Positions 37,354 to 47,215 of a stretch of DNA of 64,000 nucleotides are shown piece after piece (the first letter of the stretch is position 1; each line of letters starts with the position of its first letter). The DNA is from Methylobacterium cerastii (lineage in GTDB: Bacteria > Pseudomonadota > Alphaproteobacteria > Rhizobiales > Beijerinckiaceae). The position numbers and the translations under genes were made by a program. The stretch is from NCBI RefSeq assembly GCF_022179125.1, contig NZ_BPQG01000011.1, forward strand, positions 1 to 64,000, written 5' to 3'. The notes beneath the pieces were generated by a model. The model saw only the letters and a list, made by a program, of their open reading frames with translations. It did no database searches and was not told the origin of the DNA.

Positions 37354-38622
37354 ATGCCGCGCACCGGGGAGATCGCGTTCGACCCACGGCTCCGCGGCCT
37401 CACCGGGCTCGCGGTGGTCGGGTTCCTGCTCTCGCTCGTCACCTTCGGTATCTACCGCTTCTGGTACATGACCGACCTGCGGCGCTTCTTCTGGAGCCGA
37501 ACCGTCGTCGACGGCAGCCCGGCGGAATACACCGGCACCGGGCGCGAGCTCTTCCTCGGCTTCCTCGTGGCGCTCGCGCTGCTGATCGTGATCTATGTCG
37601 GCCTGTTCGGCCTCGCCATCACCGTGCCGGCGCTGGCGCCGTACTCGGCGATCCTCTCCTTCGTGCTGCTGTTCCTGGTCGGGCAGTTCGCGATCTATCG
37701 CGGCCGGCGCTATCGGGCGATGCGCACCCTGTGGCGCGGCATCCGCCTCGGCCAGGACGGATCGGGCCTCGTCTACGCCGCGCGCGCCGCCCTGTGGTGG
37801 ACGCTGACGCTCGCGACGCTGGGCCTCGCCTACCCGTTCATGCGCGCCAGCCTCGAACGCTACCGCATCGGCCACACCCGGGTCGGCACGAGCCGGATGG
37901 CGTCTGATGCGCGCGGGCGCTCGCTCGTCGGGCCGTGGCTGCTGTTCTACGCGGTGGCGTTCGGCCCGGTGCTCGCCGTGCTGCTGGCGCTGCTCGCCGC
38001 CAACGACTTCACCCTGCCGACCGACCTGATCCTGCCCAAGCCCGGCGGCAAGGCCGGCGACCTCATCCTCAACCCGGCCTATCGCGGCAGCCGCGTCGCG
38101 ACCCTCGCGATCGCGCTCGGCGTCACGGCCGGGTGCTGCCTTCCGCTCGCGCTCCTGCTGGTTCCGCTCTACCGCGCGCGCGAAGCCAAGGTGTTCATGA
38201 ACGCCGCGAGTCTGAACGCCGCAAGCCTGGGCCCGGTCCGCCTCGTCTCGACCCTTCGGGCGCGGCAGTTCTACTGGCCCTACCTCGTCTACGCGCTGTC
38301 GCTCCTCGGCTTCGTCGCGGTGGTCGGGCTGATCGCGCTCCTCGCCGGGCTCGCAGCGCGGGCCGCGGGCGGCAACGGCTTCGCCTGGGCGGCGGCGCTC
38401 GGCGGCGGCCTGCTCTATCTCGGCGGCGCGCTCGCCTTCGCGGTGCTGCACGTGCGCATCGTCCAGGCCCGCCTCTGGGCCGCGGTCGCGACCACGACCG
38501 ACATCGCCGACGCGGACGGCCTGAACCGGATCCTGGCGGCGACGCACGGGCCGGGCAGCGGCCTCAACGAAGGCCTCGCCGACGCGCTCGACGTGGGCGG
38601 CGCGCTGCAGATCGGGTTCTGA
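37354..38622 (+). CDS. DUF898 (YjgN-type) membrane protein
   Basis: A 422-residue polytopic protein with about eight membrane segments and two DUF898-like blocks, each beginning with a GIYRFWYMTDLRRFFWSRT- or RYRIGHTRVG-type segment where Trp/Tyr/Arg residues flank the membrane helices. The function of YjgN/DUF898 is unknown. GGAGGGGG precedes ATG 37354. Its stop overlaps the start of the M48 peptidase gene by one base, so the two proteins are made together. Confidence 0.82.
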   Translation: MPRTGEIAFDPRLRGLTGLAVVGFLLSLVTFGIYRFWYMTDLRRFFWSRTVVDGSPAEYTGTGRELFLGFLVALALLIVIYVGLFGLAITVPALAPYSAILSFVLLFLVGQFAIYRGRRYRAMRTLWRGIRLGQDGSGLVYAARAALWWTLTLATLGLAYPFMRASLERYRIGHTRVGTSRMASDARGRSLVGPWLLFYAVAFGPVLAVLLALLAANDFTLPTDLILPKPGGKAGDLILNPAYRGSRVATLAIALGVTAGCCLPLALLLVPLYRAREAKVFMNAASLNAASLGPVRLVSTLRARQFYWPYLVYALSLLGFVAVVGLIALLAGLAARAAGGNGFAWAAALGGGLLYLGGALAFAVLHVRIVQARLWAAVATTTDIADADGLNRILAATHGPGSGLNEGLADALDVGGALQIGF

Positions 38623-39743
38623 TGCCGTCGAGCACCGCTTCCGGCCGCTGGTTCGACGGCCGGAGCGCCGCGCCGCACGACGTGACCCTGCGCCTCGGCG
38701 ACCGCCTCGAGATCACCGGGCCGGGCGTGCACCGCGACTGGAACCTCGACGACCTGAGGGCGCGCGAGGCGCAGGCGCCGCTCCTGCGCCTCGGGATCGC
38801 GGGCGATCCCGGGCAGGTCGAGGTAGTAGACGCGACGTTCGCCGCCATCCTCGCAATCCGCTGCCCCGACCTGCGCAAGCGCGCCGACACGGCCGGCGGC
38901 ACCTGGCGCCTCGTCGTCGGGTCGCTGGCGGCAGGCGTCGCCATCCTCCTCGCGGTCGCCCTCGGCCTGCCGGTCGCGGCCGGCCTCCTCGCGCCCCTGG
39001 TACCGGACGGCGTCGAGGCGCGTCTCGGCGCCGCGGTCGAGGGTCAGGTGCTGGACCTGATGGGCGATCCGCCGGCCTGCGCCGACCCGGCGGGACGGGC
39101 CGTGCTCGACCGCCTCGTCGCCCGCCTCGTGTCCGGTCGCGGCCTGCCGTCCGACCTCGCCGTGACGGTGCGCCGGCACAATACGGCAAACGCCCTGACC
39201 CTGCCCGGCGCGCGCGTCGTCGTGCTTTCGGAGCTGATCGCCAAGGCGCGAAGCGCCGACGAGTTCGCGGGCGTGCTGGCGCACGAGCTCGGCCACGTGG
39301 CCCTGCGCGATCCGACGCGGGCGCTGATCCAGGCGTCTGGCACCTCGTTCCTGCTCAGCCTCGTGCTCGGGGACCTCACCGGCTCGACGGTCATCGTCGC
39401 GCTCGGCCAGGCGGCGCTCTCGGCCGGCTACAGCCGCGACGCCGAGCGGGCGGCGGACGCCTATTCCGTCGCCACGATGCAGGCGGCGGGCGGCGACGCC
39501 GCCGCGCTCGCGACGATGCTGGAGCGGATCGCCAAGGACGACGCGGAGACCGACCCGGACTTCCTGCGCACCCATCCCTTCACCCGCGAACGCGCCGCCA
39601 CGATCCGGGCGCAGGCCGGCGCCGCCGCATCCGGCCGGCGCATCCTGAGCGAGGCCGAGTGGGCGCAGCTGCGCCGGATCTGCCCGGGTGCGCCGGACAA
39701 GCCGGCACCGAAGCTGCGTCCAGGCCGGGGGCGGCGAGTCTGA
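38622..39743 (+). CDS. M48-family metallopeptidase
   Basis: A 373-residue zinc peptidase. An N-terminal beta-rich domain (about 1-80) resembles the non-catalytic domain of other M48 proteins, a membrane helix lies at about 98-122, and the catalytic domain has HELGH at 221-225 with the third ligand E275 in YSRDAERAADAYS. The domain faces the periplasm if the single helix is an anchor. ATG 38622 overlaps the DUF898 stop. DUF898-M48 pairs recur in proteobacteria; the target protein is unknown. Confidence 0.88.
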   Translation: MPSSTASGRWFDGRSAAPHDVTLRLGDRLEITGPGVHRDWNLDDLRAREAQAPLLRLGIAGDPGQVEVVDATFAAILAIRCPDLRKRADTAGGTWRLVVGSLAAGVAILLAVALGLPVAAGLLAPLVPDGVEARLGAAVEGQVLDLMGDPPACADPAGRAVLDRLVARLVSGRGLPSDLAVTVRRHNTANALTLPGARVVVLSELIAKARSADEFAGVLAHELGHVALRDPTRALIQASGTSFLLSLVLGDLTGSTVIVALGQAALSAGYSRDAERAADAYSVATMQAAGGDAAALATMLERIAKDDAETDPDFLRTHPFTRERAATIRAQAGAAASGRRILSEAEWAQLRRICPGAPDKPAPKLRPGRGRRV

Positions 39744-39863
39744 CGCGGCTGCGGCCTCTTCGCCGTCGCGGCGCAACGACATGATCGCGAAACAAATCTC
39801 GCGTTCGGTGGCGTCTGCATTCATGATGCGATGATCTGGCCGCAGCCGGGTCGCGGAGACCAA

Positions 39864-42800
39864 ATGGGCCTCGTCCAGTACGCGCTGAAGTTTCGCATCA
39901 CCACCTACGTGCTCGCCGTGCTGATGATGCTCGCCGGCGGCGGCGCGATCGTCGTCGCGCCGAAGGACGTGCTGCCGATCGTCGACATCCCGGTGGTCGT
40001 GGTGGTCTGGACCTACACAGGGTTGTCCACGCCGGAGATGGAGCGGCGGATCACCACCTACGCCGAGTTCTCGCTCTCGAACAACGTCAACAACATCAAG
40101 CGGATGGAATCGACGACACTTCAGGGCACGGCGATCCAGAAGATCTACTTCGATGGCGAGGTCAGCGTCGACCTCGCGATCACGCAAGTCGTCTCGGCGA
40201 TGAACTCGATCCGCTCGGCGATGCCGCCGGGCGTGCAGCCGCCGATCGTACTGCGGTTCTCGGCCTCCTCGGTGCCGGTGATCCAGCTCGCGCTGACATC
40301 GACGAAGGAGAGCCTGACCAAGGTCTACGACTACGCGCAGTACCGCATCCGCCAGCGCCTGGTTCAGGTGCCGGGCTCGACCCTGCCGTCGCCCTTCGGC
40401 GGCACCCCGCGCCAGATCATGGTCGACCTCGACCTCCAGGCCCTGCGCGCCCTGGGCCTGACCGCGCTCGACGTCACCAACGCGATGACGGCCCAAAACC
40501 TCACGGTGCCCTCGGGCCTCGTGAAGATCGGCGAGCAGCAATACCCGGTCCTGCTCAACGCCACGCCGGACGCGATCTCAGCCCTCAACGAGATCCCGAT
40601 CAAGGTTGTGGCCGGCCAGCCGGTTCTGGTGCGCGACGTCGCCTACGTCCGCGACGGCGGGCCGCCGCAGGTCAACATCGTGCGCTCGGACGGGCTGCAT
40701 TCGGTGCTGATGCGGATCTTCAAGAACGGCACCGCCTCGACGCTGGACGTGGTCAACAACGTCAAGAAGGTGCTGCCCGAGATCCAGGCCGCGGCGCCCG
40801 ACGGCATGGCGATCAAGCCGCTGTTCGACCAGTCGGTGTTCGTGTCCGCCGCGATCGAGGGCGTGATCCACGAGGCCGCCATCGCCGCCTGCCTGACCGG
40901 CCTGACGATCCTGCTGTTCCTCGGGTCGTGGCGCTCGACGATCGTCGTGCTGATCTCGATCCCGCTTTCGATCCTCACCTCGCTGGCGATCCTCGCTGCG
41001 CTCGGCCAGACCATCAACGTGATGACGCTCGGCGGCCTGGCGCTCGCCGTCGGCATCCTCGTCGACGACGCCACGGTGGCGATCGAGAACACCTACCGGC
41101 TGTTCGAGGAGGGCGAGCCGTTCCGCAAGTCCGTGGTCGAGGGCGCGGCCAGCATCGCCAAGCCGACGCTGATCTCGACGCTGTCGATCTGCGCGGCCTT
41201 CGTCTCGGTCTTCGCGCTGGCCGACACGCCGAAATATCTCTTCACGCCGCAGGCGCTGGCGGTCGTGTTCGCGATGCTGACCTCGTACCTGCTCTCGCGC
41301 ACCCTCGTGCCGGTGCTGATCGACGTGCTGGTCGCCCGCGAATACGTCGAGCGACACGGGGGCGACCACGACGCCGCCGCCCCGCCGCCGCGGCGCGGGC
41401 GTGTGACACGCGCCCTCGGCTGGCTCGGGCGCCCGGTCTTCCACCTCGCCGAGCGGTTCCGGAACGGCTTCGAGGCTCGCTTCGAACGCTTCCACCGCGG
41501 CTATCTCGGCCTGCTCCACGTCGTCGTGCGCCGGCGCGTCGCGACGATCGCCTTCGTCGTCCTCGTCTTCACCGGCACCGCCGGGCTCTTCACCTTCGTC
41601 GGGCGGGACTACTTCCCGCAGGTGGCCTCGAGCCAGCTCACGCTGCACCTGCGCACCCGCCCCGGCATGCGGATCGAGACCGCCGAGCAGGTCTTCGCGG
41701 CGATCGGCGCGACGGTGCGCGAGGTGATCCCCGAGAGCGAGATCGAGCAGATCCTCGACAACATCGGCCTGCCCTCGAACAACTACAACTTCGCGTTCTC
41801 GGACGGCTCCTTCGTCGGCTACAACGACGGCCAGATGCTGGTGAACCTGCGCGAGGGCCACGGCGACGTCGGCACCTACACCAAGCGCCTCCGCGAGGTG
41901 CTGCGCGAGCGCTTCCCCGACGTGATCGTCTACTTCCAGCCCTCCGACATCATCACGCAGATCCTCAACTTCGGCACGCTGGCGCAGATCGACGTGCAGG
42001 TGTCCGGGCGCAACGCCGAGAAGGACCTCGCGGTCGCCCAGAACATCGTGCGCCGCCTGAAGGAGACCAAGGGCGCCGTCGACGTGCACCTCCACCAGAT
42101 CGTCGGCACGCCGCAATTCTTCGTCGACGTGGATCGCCGTCTCGCCTCGGAACTCGGGCTGACGCAGCAGCAGGTGGCGCAGGGGCTCAACGTCTCCCTG
42201 TCGGGCTCCTTCCAAGTGACCCCGAACTTCTGGACCGATCCGAAGACCGGCATCCCGTACCAACTCTGGGTGCAGACGCCGGAATACCGCAACGCCTCGC
42301 TGACCGACCTTCAGAACACGCCGCTGCTGGTGCGGGCCAACAGCGACCAGCCGGGCGTGCTGACCCTGCTGTCCAGCGTCTCGACCGTGCGCCGCCAGGC
42401 GACGCAGACGGTGGTGAACCACGTCAACACCGCGCCGACCTACAACATCTACGCGGCGGTGCAGGATTCCGACCTCGGCTCGGTGGCGCGAGAAATCCGC
42501 ACCATCGTCGACGAGGAGCAGAAGGCGCTGCCGGCCCCCGACAAGATCACCGTGCGCGGGCAGATCGAGAACATGGACTCGGCCTTCGTGCGCCTCGGCG
42601 TCGGCCTCAGCATCGCGCTCGTGGCGGTCTACCTGCTGATGGCGGTGAACTATCAGAGCTGGGGCGACCCGTTCGTGGTCCTGGCGGCGCTGCCGCTCGC
42701 CTTCTGCGGCATCGTCGCGAGCCTGTTCGTCACCGGCACCACCTTCTCGATCCCGTCGCTGTTCGGCGCGATCATGTCGGTGGGCATCGCGTCGGCGAAC

Positions 42801-43103
42801 TCGATCCTGCTCGTCACCTTCGCCCGCGAGCACCGCGAGGCGACGGGCTGCTCGGCGATCGAGGCGGCGCTCCTGGCCGGCGAGACCCGGTTGCGCCCGG
42901 TGCTGATGACGGCAGGCGCGATGTTCCTCGGGCTGATCCCGATGGCGCTCGGCACGGGCGAGGGCGGCGAGCAGAACGCGGCGCTGGCGCGCGCCGTGAT
43001 GGGCGGCATCGCCTTCGGTACGCCGGCGACGCTTCTGTTCGTGCCGTTCCTTTACACGGTGCTGCGCGCGGGCAAGGTGCAGGTGCCGGAGGACTACGCT
43101 TAG
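39864..43103 (+). CDS. RND-family efflux transporter permease (AcrB/MdtB type)
   Basis: A 1079-residue proton-driven pump of the HAE1/AcrB class with twelve membrane helices and two large periplasmic loops. TM4 carries the paired acids D401-D402 in VGILVDDATVAIEN, part of the proton relay. The C-terminal half has PSLFGAIMSVGIASANSI and RLRPVLMTAGAMFLGLIPM. ATG 39864 (GGAG 5 bases upstream) gives the usual cytoplasmic MGLVQYALKF start. A central insertion (about residues 500-550) is Arg/Pro-rich. No adaptor or outer-membrane channel gene is adjacent; a lone adaptor lies at 54 kb. Confidence 0.93.
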   Translation: MGLVQYALKFRITTYVLAVLMMLAGGGAIVVAPKDVLPIVDIPVVVVVWTYTGLSTPEMERRITTYAEFSLSNNVNNIKRMESTTLQGTAIQKIYFDGEVSVDLAITQVVSAMNSIRSAMPPGVQPPIVLRFSASSVPVIQLALTSTKESLTKVYDYAQYRIRQRLVQVPGSTLPSPFGGTPRQIMVDLDLQALRALGLTALDVTNAMTAQNLTVPSGLVKIGEQQYPVLLNATPDAISALNEIPIKVVAGQPVLVRDVAYVRDGGPPQVNIVRSDGLHSVLMRIFKNGTASTLDVVNNVKKVLPEIQAAAPDGMAIKPLFDQSVFVSAAIEGVIHEAAIAACLTGLTILLFLGSWRSTIVVLISIPLSILTSLAILAALGQTINVMTLGGLALAVGILVDDATVAIENTYRLFEEGEPFRKSVVEGAASIAKPTLISTLSICAAFVSVFALADTPKYLFTPQALAVVFAMLTSYLLSRTLVPVLIDVLVAREYVERHGGDHDAAAPPPRRGRVTRALGWLGRPVFHLAERFRNGFEARFERFHRGYLGLLHVVVRRRVATIAFVVLVFTGTAGLFTFVGRDYFPQVASSQLTLHLRTRPGMRIETAEQVFAAIGATVREVIPESEIEQILDNIGLPSNNYNFAFSDGSFVGYNDGQMLVNLREGHGDVGTYTKRLREVLRERFPDVIVYFQPSDIITQILNFGTLAQIDVQVSGRNAEKDLAVAQNIVRRLKETKGAVDVHLHQIVGTPQFFVDVDRRLASELGLTQQQVAQGLNVSLSGSFQVTPNFWTDPKTGIPYQLWVQTPEYRNASLTDLQNTPLLVRANSDQPGVLTLLSSVSTVRRQATQTVVNHVNTAPTYNIYAAVQDSDLGSVAREIRTIVDEEQKALPAPDKITVRGQIENMDSAFVRLGVGLSIALVAVYLLMAVNYQSWGDPFVVLAALPLAFCGIVASLFVTGTTFSIPSLFGAIMSVGIASANSILLVTFAREHREATGCSAIEAALLAGETRLRPVLMTAGAMFLGLIPMALGTGEGGEQNAALARAVMGGIAFGTPATLLFVPFLYTVLRAGKVQVPEDYA

Positions 43104-43115
43104 GGACGAAGACGC

Positions 43116-43799
43116 CTACGCCCGCGGCGGCACCAGCTCGGCGACCGCGTCGGCGAGCTCGGAGAAATGCCCGATCACCCGGTCCGGCCCGAGCCGGTCC
43201 ACCGGCGTGTCGGTGTAGCCGAAGGTGACCGCCACCACCGGGATGCCGGCGGCCTTGGCCGCATCGATGTCGGCGCGGGAATCCCCGACCATCACCGCGC
43301 GCGCGGGGTCGCCTCCGGCCTTGGCGATCGTCAGGGTGATGTGGCGCGGATCGGGCTTGCTGTAGGGGAAGGTCGCGCGCCCGCAGATCGCGGCGAAGCG
43401 ACCGCCGATGCCGAGCTTGTCGAGCAGGTCGACGGCGTGGAGCTCGACCTTGTTGGTGCACACGGCGAGCCGGAAACCCTCGGCCTCGAGCCGGTCGAGC
43501 GCCTCGACCACGCCGGGATAGAGGTGCGAGCGGTCGCACAGGTGCGCGCCGTAATGCTCCAGGAAGTCGGCGAACAGCGCCTCGTGCCGTTCGGGCGTCA
43601 GCCCCTTGCCGGCGGCCTCGAAGCCGCGGCGGATCAGCGCCTTGGCGCCGGCGCCGATCAGGTCCCGCGCCTCCGCGAGCGGCAGTTCCGGCAGGCCCTC
43701 GCGCACCAGCAGTACGTTCAGCGTGCCGATCAGGTCGCCCGCGGTCTCGGCCAGGGTGCCGTCGAGGTCGAACACGGCGATCTTCGGCAAGGTGGACAT
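43116..43799 (-). CDS. gph: Phosphoglycolate phosphatase (HAD family)
   Basis: A 227-residue HAD phosphatase with the nucleophile motif FDLDGTL (D11, D13), a helical cap, the SKPDPRHITLTI segment with the catalytic Lys, and MVGDSRADIDAAKAAGI for Mg binding. It matches alphaproteobacterial Gph, which removes 2-phosphoglycolate formed by photorespiration-like side reactions or DNA repair. ATG 43799 was preferred over an Arg/Pro-rich upstream extension. Confidence 0.88.
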   Translation of the reverse strand: MSTLPKIAVFDLDGTLAETAGDLIGTLNVLLVREGLPELPLAEARDLIGAGAKALIRRGFEAAGKGLTPERHEALFADFLEHYGAHLCDRSHLYPGVVEALDRLEAEGFRLAVCTNKVELHAVDLLDKLGIGGRFAAICGRATFPYSKPDPRHITLTIAKAGGDPARAVMVGDSRADIDAAKAAGIPVVAVTFGYTDTPVDRLGPDRVIGHFSELADAVAELVPPRA

Positions 43800-43958
43800 C
43801 GCGAGCTTTCGCAAGGGGCGGGGGATGGCGCCCTCGCTAGCCGCCCGCGGCGGACGGGGCAAGTTTCCGGCACCCCTCGGGGCGCGGACGACATCCGACG
43901 CCCCAGACTTGCCCGAAACCCCCGTGAAAGGAGAGGGCGTCACACCCCGGGACCGTCC

Positions 43959-44420
43959 ATGAACATCCGCCTGCTCGCCCTCGGCCTCTGCCTGCTCGCG
44001 CCGGTTTCCGCCGCCGCCGCCTCGTTCGAGTTCGTCCCGGCCCCGCAGGCCGACCTCAACCGCATGTACCGGGTCGACAAGGTCACGGGTGAGGTCACCT
44101 CGTGCCAGTACGGGCTGCAGGACGTCGGGGGCGGCATCGGCCTAACGGTCTGCTTCGCGGCGGGCGAGGGGGCCGGCGCGCAGCCCCCGTCGGAATACGG
44201 CCTCGTCGCCACGCGCCACACCCGCGAGGCGGGCGTGTTCCGGGTGAACTACCGCACCGGCGAGATGAGCATCTGCTTCGTGCTGGTGAAGAAGGAGCAG
44301 GTCGTCTGCACCCAGCAGACCAACCCCTCCGCCGAAGGCGCCGCCCAGGCGCCCCTCGTCGGCAACGTTCCGGGCCGCGCCGGCGCCAGCGCGACGCCGC
44401 CGCAGGGCGGGCGGCCCTGA
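43959..44420 (+). CDS. Small secreted protein of unknown function
   Basis: A 153-residue exported protein with a signal peptide (1-21, MNIRLLALGLCLLAPVSAAAA). The mature part has two similar units, YRVDKVTGEVTSCQYGL and FRVNYRTGEMSICFVL, each with a V-x-x-x-T-G-E core and a Cys, suggesting an internal beta-hairpin repeat. The C-terminus is Pro/Gly-rich and probably disordered. I do not recognise a named domain. It precedes rpiA by about 170 bp. Confidence 0.65.
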   Translation: MNIRLLALGLCLLAPVSAAAASFEFVPAPQADLNRMYRVDKVTGEVTSCQYGLQDVGGGIGLTVCFAAGEGAGAQPPSEYGLVATRHTREAGVFRVNYRTGEMSICFVLVKKEQVVCTQQTNPSAEGAAQAPLVGNVPGRAGASATPPQGGRP

Positions 44421-44593
44421 CGCGGCGCGGGCGGGGCGCATGCGGGCGGATCCGTCATCCGAATGCCGGTTTCGGCAGGCGCCGCGGCTTCCCGGCGCGG
44501 CGGCGGCCATGCTAGGGCGTGCCGCACCTGAACGGGACGAACCGGCACCCTGCGCATGCACCCTTCCACGAGACCCGACGGCGGGACGTCGTC

Positions 44594-45307
44594 GTGAGCG
44601 GCCCGGACCTGCGCCGCGCGGCGGCCGCCCGCGCCCTCGACCTGGTCGAGCCGGGCATGCGGCTCGGGCTCGGCACCGGCTCGACGGCGGCGGCCTTCGT
44701 CGCGCTCCTCGGGGCCCGCGTCCGCGACGGCCTCGACGTCGTCGGCGTGCCGACCTCCGAGGCGACCCATGCGGCGGCGACGCGCGAGGGCATTCGCCTC
44801 GCGACCCTGGAGGAGCTGCCCGAGCTCGACCTCACCATCGACGGAGCCGACGAGGTCGACGCCGACCTCCGCCTGATCAAGGGCGGCGGCGCGGCCCTGC
44901 TTCGCGAGAAGATCGTCGCCTGCGCCAGCCGCCGCATGGTGGTGATCGCCGACGCGGCCAAGCGCGTGGCGACGCTCGGCGCCTTCCCGCTGCCGATCGA
45001 GGTCAACGCCTTCGGCCTCGCCGCGACCCGGATCGGCGTCGAGGCGGCGATCGCGCGCGCGGGCTGCGCCGGCGACGTCGCGCTGCGCGTGACGTCCGGC
45101 GTCGCGCCGCTGACGACGGATGGCGGCCACCTCATCCTCGACGCCCGCCTCGGCCGCATCGCCGACGCGGAGCGGTTGTCGGCCCTGCTCTGGGCGGTTC
45201 CCGGGGTGGTCGAGCACGGCCTGTTCCTCGGGATCGCCACCGCAGCCATCCTCGCCGAGGAGCGCGACGGCCGCGCCGAGGTCAGCGTAATCGGCAGCCT
45301 CGCATAA
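44594..45307 (+). CDS. rpiA: Ribose-5-phosphate isomerase A
   Basis: A protein of about 237 residues with all RpiA motifs: GLGTGSTA (25-32) for phosphate binding, DGADEVD with D83 and D86, and [11 protein letters not shown] with catalytic E105. It interconverts ribose-5-phosphate and ribulose-5-phosphate in the pentose phosphate pathway and in C1 assimilation. I chose GTG 44594 because family members start just before the [14 protein letters not shown] helix. An upstream in-frame GTG at 44519 would add 25 residues with no similarity. Confidence 0.93.
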   Translation: MSGPDLRRAAAARALDLVEPGMRLGLGTGSTAAAFVALLGARVRDGLDVVGVPTSEATHAAATREGIRLATLEELPELDLTIDGADEVDADLRLIKGGGAALLREKIVACASRRMVVIADAAKRVATLGAFPLPIEVNAFGLAATRIGVEAAIARAGCAGDVALRVTSGVAPLTTDGGHLILDARLGRIADAERLSALLWAVPGVVEHGLFLGIATAAILAEERDGRAEVSVIGSLA

Positions 45308-45388
45308 ACCCTTTCGCGCCGCCGAGCGGCGCACCGGGGACGGCATCGGTGTCGCCGTCCCATCCCCCCTCGCTCAGGAACGTCCGGA

Positions 45389-45949
45389 ATGTCCGTACTC
45401 TCCCGCCGCCTCCTTCCCGCCCTGGTGGCCGCCCTCGTCGCCGGCCCGGCCCTCGCCCAGGCGCCGAAGGCCGCGCCGCCGAAGCCGGCACCGGCGCCCG
45501 CCGCGCCGGCCAACCGCGGCGCCCCGACGATCAGCGCGAACCACCTCGCGCTCGCCCGCGAGGTGATGCTGAGCTCGGGCATCGCCCGCTCGTTCGATTC
45601 GATCATTCCGGCGTTCGCCGACCAGATCAAGCAGCAGTCGGTGACGCGGCCCGAGCTGGCCAAGGACCTCGACGAGGTGCTGCGTTCGCTCAACCCGGAG
45701 ATGGAGCTGCAGAAGCAGCGCATCATCGACACCGCCGCTCGCATCTACGCGACCAAGCTGACCGAACCCGAGCTACAGGACATCGCGACGTTCTTCCGCT
45801 CGCCCGCCGGCAAGCGCTACGTCGAGACGCAGCCGCAGATCCTCGACGAGATGGTCCAGGCGATGCAGACCTGGACCCAGGAAGTCTCGGAATACGTCAT
45901 GGTCCGCGTGCGCGCCGAGATGGGCAAGCGCGGGCACCAGCTCCAGTAG
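45389..45949 (+). CDS. DUF2059 periplasmic protein
   Basis: A 186-residue exported protein with a signal peptide (1-23, ending ALAQ). A Pro/Ala linker (24-50) precedes a helical DUF2059 domain (about 52-182) with the typical YATKLTEPELQDIATFFRSPAGKR segment, here given by its core LTEPELQDIATFF. The role of DUF2059 is unknown. It sits between rpiA and the O-antigen polymerase-like gene on the same strand, with short gaps of 81 and 27 bp. Confidence 0.85.
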   Translation: MSVLSRRLLPALVAALVAGPALAQAPKAAPPKPAPAPAAPANRGAPTISANHLALAREVMLSSGIARSFDSIIPAFADQIKQQSVTRPELAKDLDEVLRSLNPEMELQKQRIIDTAARIYATKLTEPELQDIATFFRSPAGKRYVETQPQILDEMVQAMQTWTQEVSEYVMVRVRAEMGKRGHQLQ

Positions 45950-45976
45950 GCCGTAGGGCTGTCCGCAGAACGCGCC

Positions 45977-47215
45977 GTGCATCCGTCCCGACGCCTCTAC
46001 GCGGCCGGCGCCGTCGCGCTCGCGGCGCTGCCCTTGGCGATGGCGCTGGCCAACCGCTCGAGCCCCCTCGTCGTCGCCATCGCGGCGCTGCTGTTCCTGG
46101 CCGGGCGCTGCCTTGAGGATGCCGGCGCGGTGCGGCGCCTGCTGTTGCCGCCGCTCGCGACGCCGCCGGGCCTCGCGGCCCTGGTGTTCCTGGCCTGGTG
46201 CGCCGCGACGCTCGCCTGGACGCCGTTTCCGGCGCTTTCCCTGCGAATGGCCGGCGAGTTCGTGCCGACCCTCGTCGCCGCGTACCTGCTGGCCCGCCTC
46301 GCCCCGGGGCGCATCCCGGGTTTCGCTGCGCCGCTCTCGGCCGCGATGGTGGTGCTCGCCGGGCTGACCATCGCCGTCGGCCTCGCCGCGGGTCTGCCGC
46401 TGCAGCGCGCCCTCGGCCAGCGGATGGCGGAGTTCGTCTACAACCGTCCCGCGCTCACGCTTGCCGTCGTCGCCGGCCCGCTCGCCCTGGTACTGTGGCG
46501 CCAGGGCCGGCGCGTCGTCGCGCTCGCGGCTTTGGCCTTCGCAGCGCTCGGCATCCTGCGCTCGGTCAGCGGGGCGGCTGCCATGGGGCTTGCCGCGGGA
46601 CTTGCGATGTTCGTCCTCGGGCGCCTGCTGCCGGCCCGCCTCGCGGTCGGCCTCGCCGGGCTCGGCCTCGGGCTCGCCGTGGCGTTGGCCCCGGTCGAGG
46701 GCGACCTGCTCGACCAGTTCATGCCGGAGGCGGCGCACGAGCGGCTGGTCCATTCCTCGTCGCGCGCCCGCGTCGCCATCGCGCGGAGCTTCGGCGCAGC
46801 CGTTGCGGCGGACCCGTGGGTCGGGGCCGGCTTCGGCACGTCGGCTCGCTTCGCCGAGGCGCCGGTGGCCGCGCGGCTCGATCCGGAGATGCGGACGCTG
46901 CTCGCCGTCGGCCATCCGCACAACGCATTCCTCCAGGTCTGGGCCGAGCTCGGAACCGCCGGGGCCGTACTCGCGGCGGCGGTCCTGATGCTGATGCTCG
47001 CACCCCTCGTCGCCTGGCCGGCGGGGGAGCGCGCGACGGCGCTCGCCCTGGTCGCGGCGGCGGCGGCCATCGCCTTCGTCGAGCACAACACCTGGGCGGC
47101 GTGGTGGACGGCCGGCCTCGGCGCTGCCATCACCTGGCTGCGGGATGCCAGGAGCCGCACCACGCCTCACACCCTTTCCCGGCCCGAGGCCGGGCCGGAT
47201 CGGACCCTGTCATGA
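45977..47215 (+). CDS. O-antigen ligase/polymerase-family (Wzy_C) membrane protein
   Basis: A 412-residue membrane protein with about eleven transmembrane segments and a periplasmic loop with HPHNAFLQVWAELG near residue 313, the signature region of the Wzy_C/WaaL family that joins or polymerises O-antigen or exopolysaccharide units. The start is GTG 45977. Its stop overlaps the start of gor by four bases (ATGA), an odd partner for a glycan enzyme. It may serve the polysaccharide locus at 57-64 kb, which lacks its own polymerase in this window; this link is inferred. Confidence 0.82.
   Translation: MHPSRRLYAAGAVALAALPLAMALANRSSPLVVAIAALLFLAGRCLEDAGAVRRLLLPPLATPPGLAALVFLAWCAATLAWTPFPALSLRMAGEFVPTLVAAYLLARLAPGRIPGFAAPLSAAMVVLAGLTIAVGLAAGLPLQRALGQRMAEFVYNRPALTLAVVAGPLALVLWRQGRRVVALAALAFAALGILRSVSGAAAMGLAAGLAMFVLGRLLPARLAVGLAGLGLGLAVALAPVEGDLLDQFMPEAAHERLVHSSSRARVAIARSFGAAVAADPWVGAGFGTSARFAEAPVAARLDPEMRTLLAVGHPHNAFLQVWAELGTAGAVLAAAVLMLMLAPLVAWPAGERATALALVAAAAAIAFVEHNTWAAWWTAGLGAAITWLRDARSRTTPHTLSRPEAGPDRTLS

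Noticed and set aside
45316-45332. GCGCCG/CGGCGC hairpin after rpiA as a terminator
   Set aside because: The six-bp stem is common by chance at this G+C and there is no T-run.
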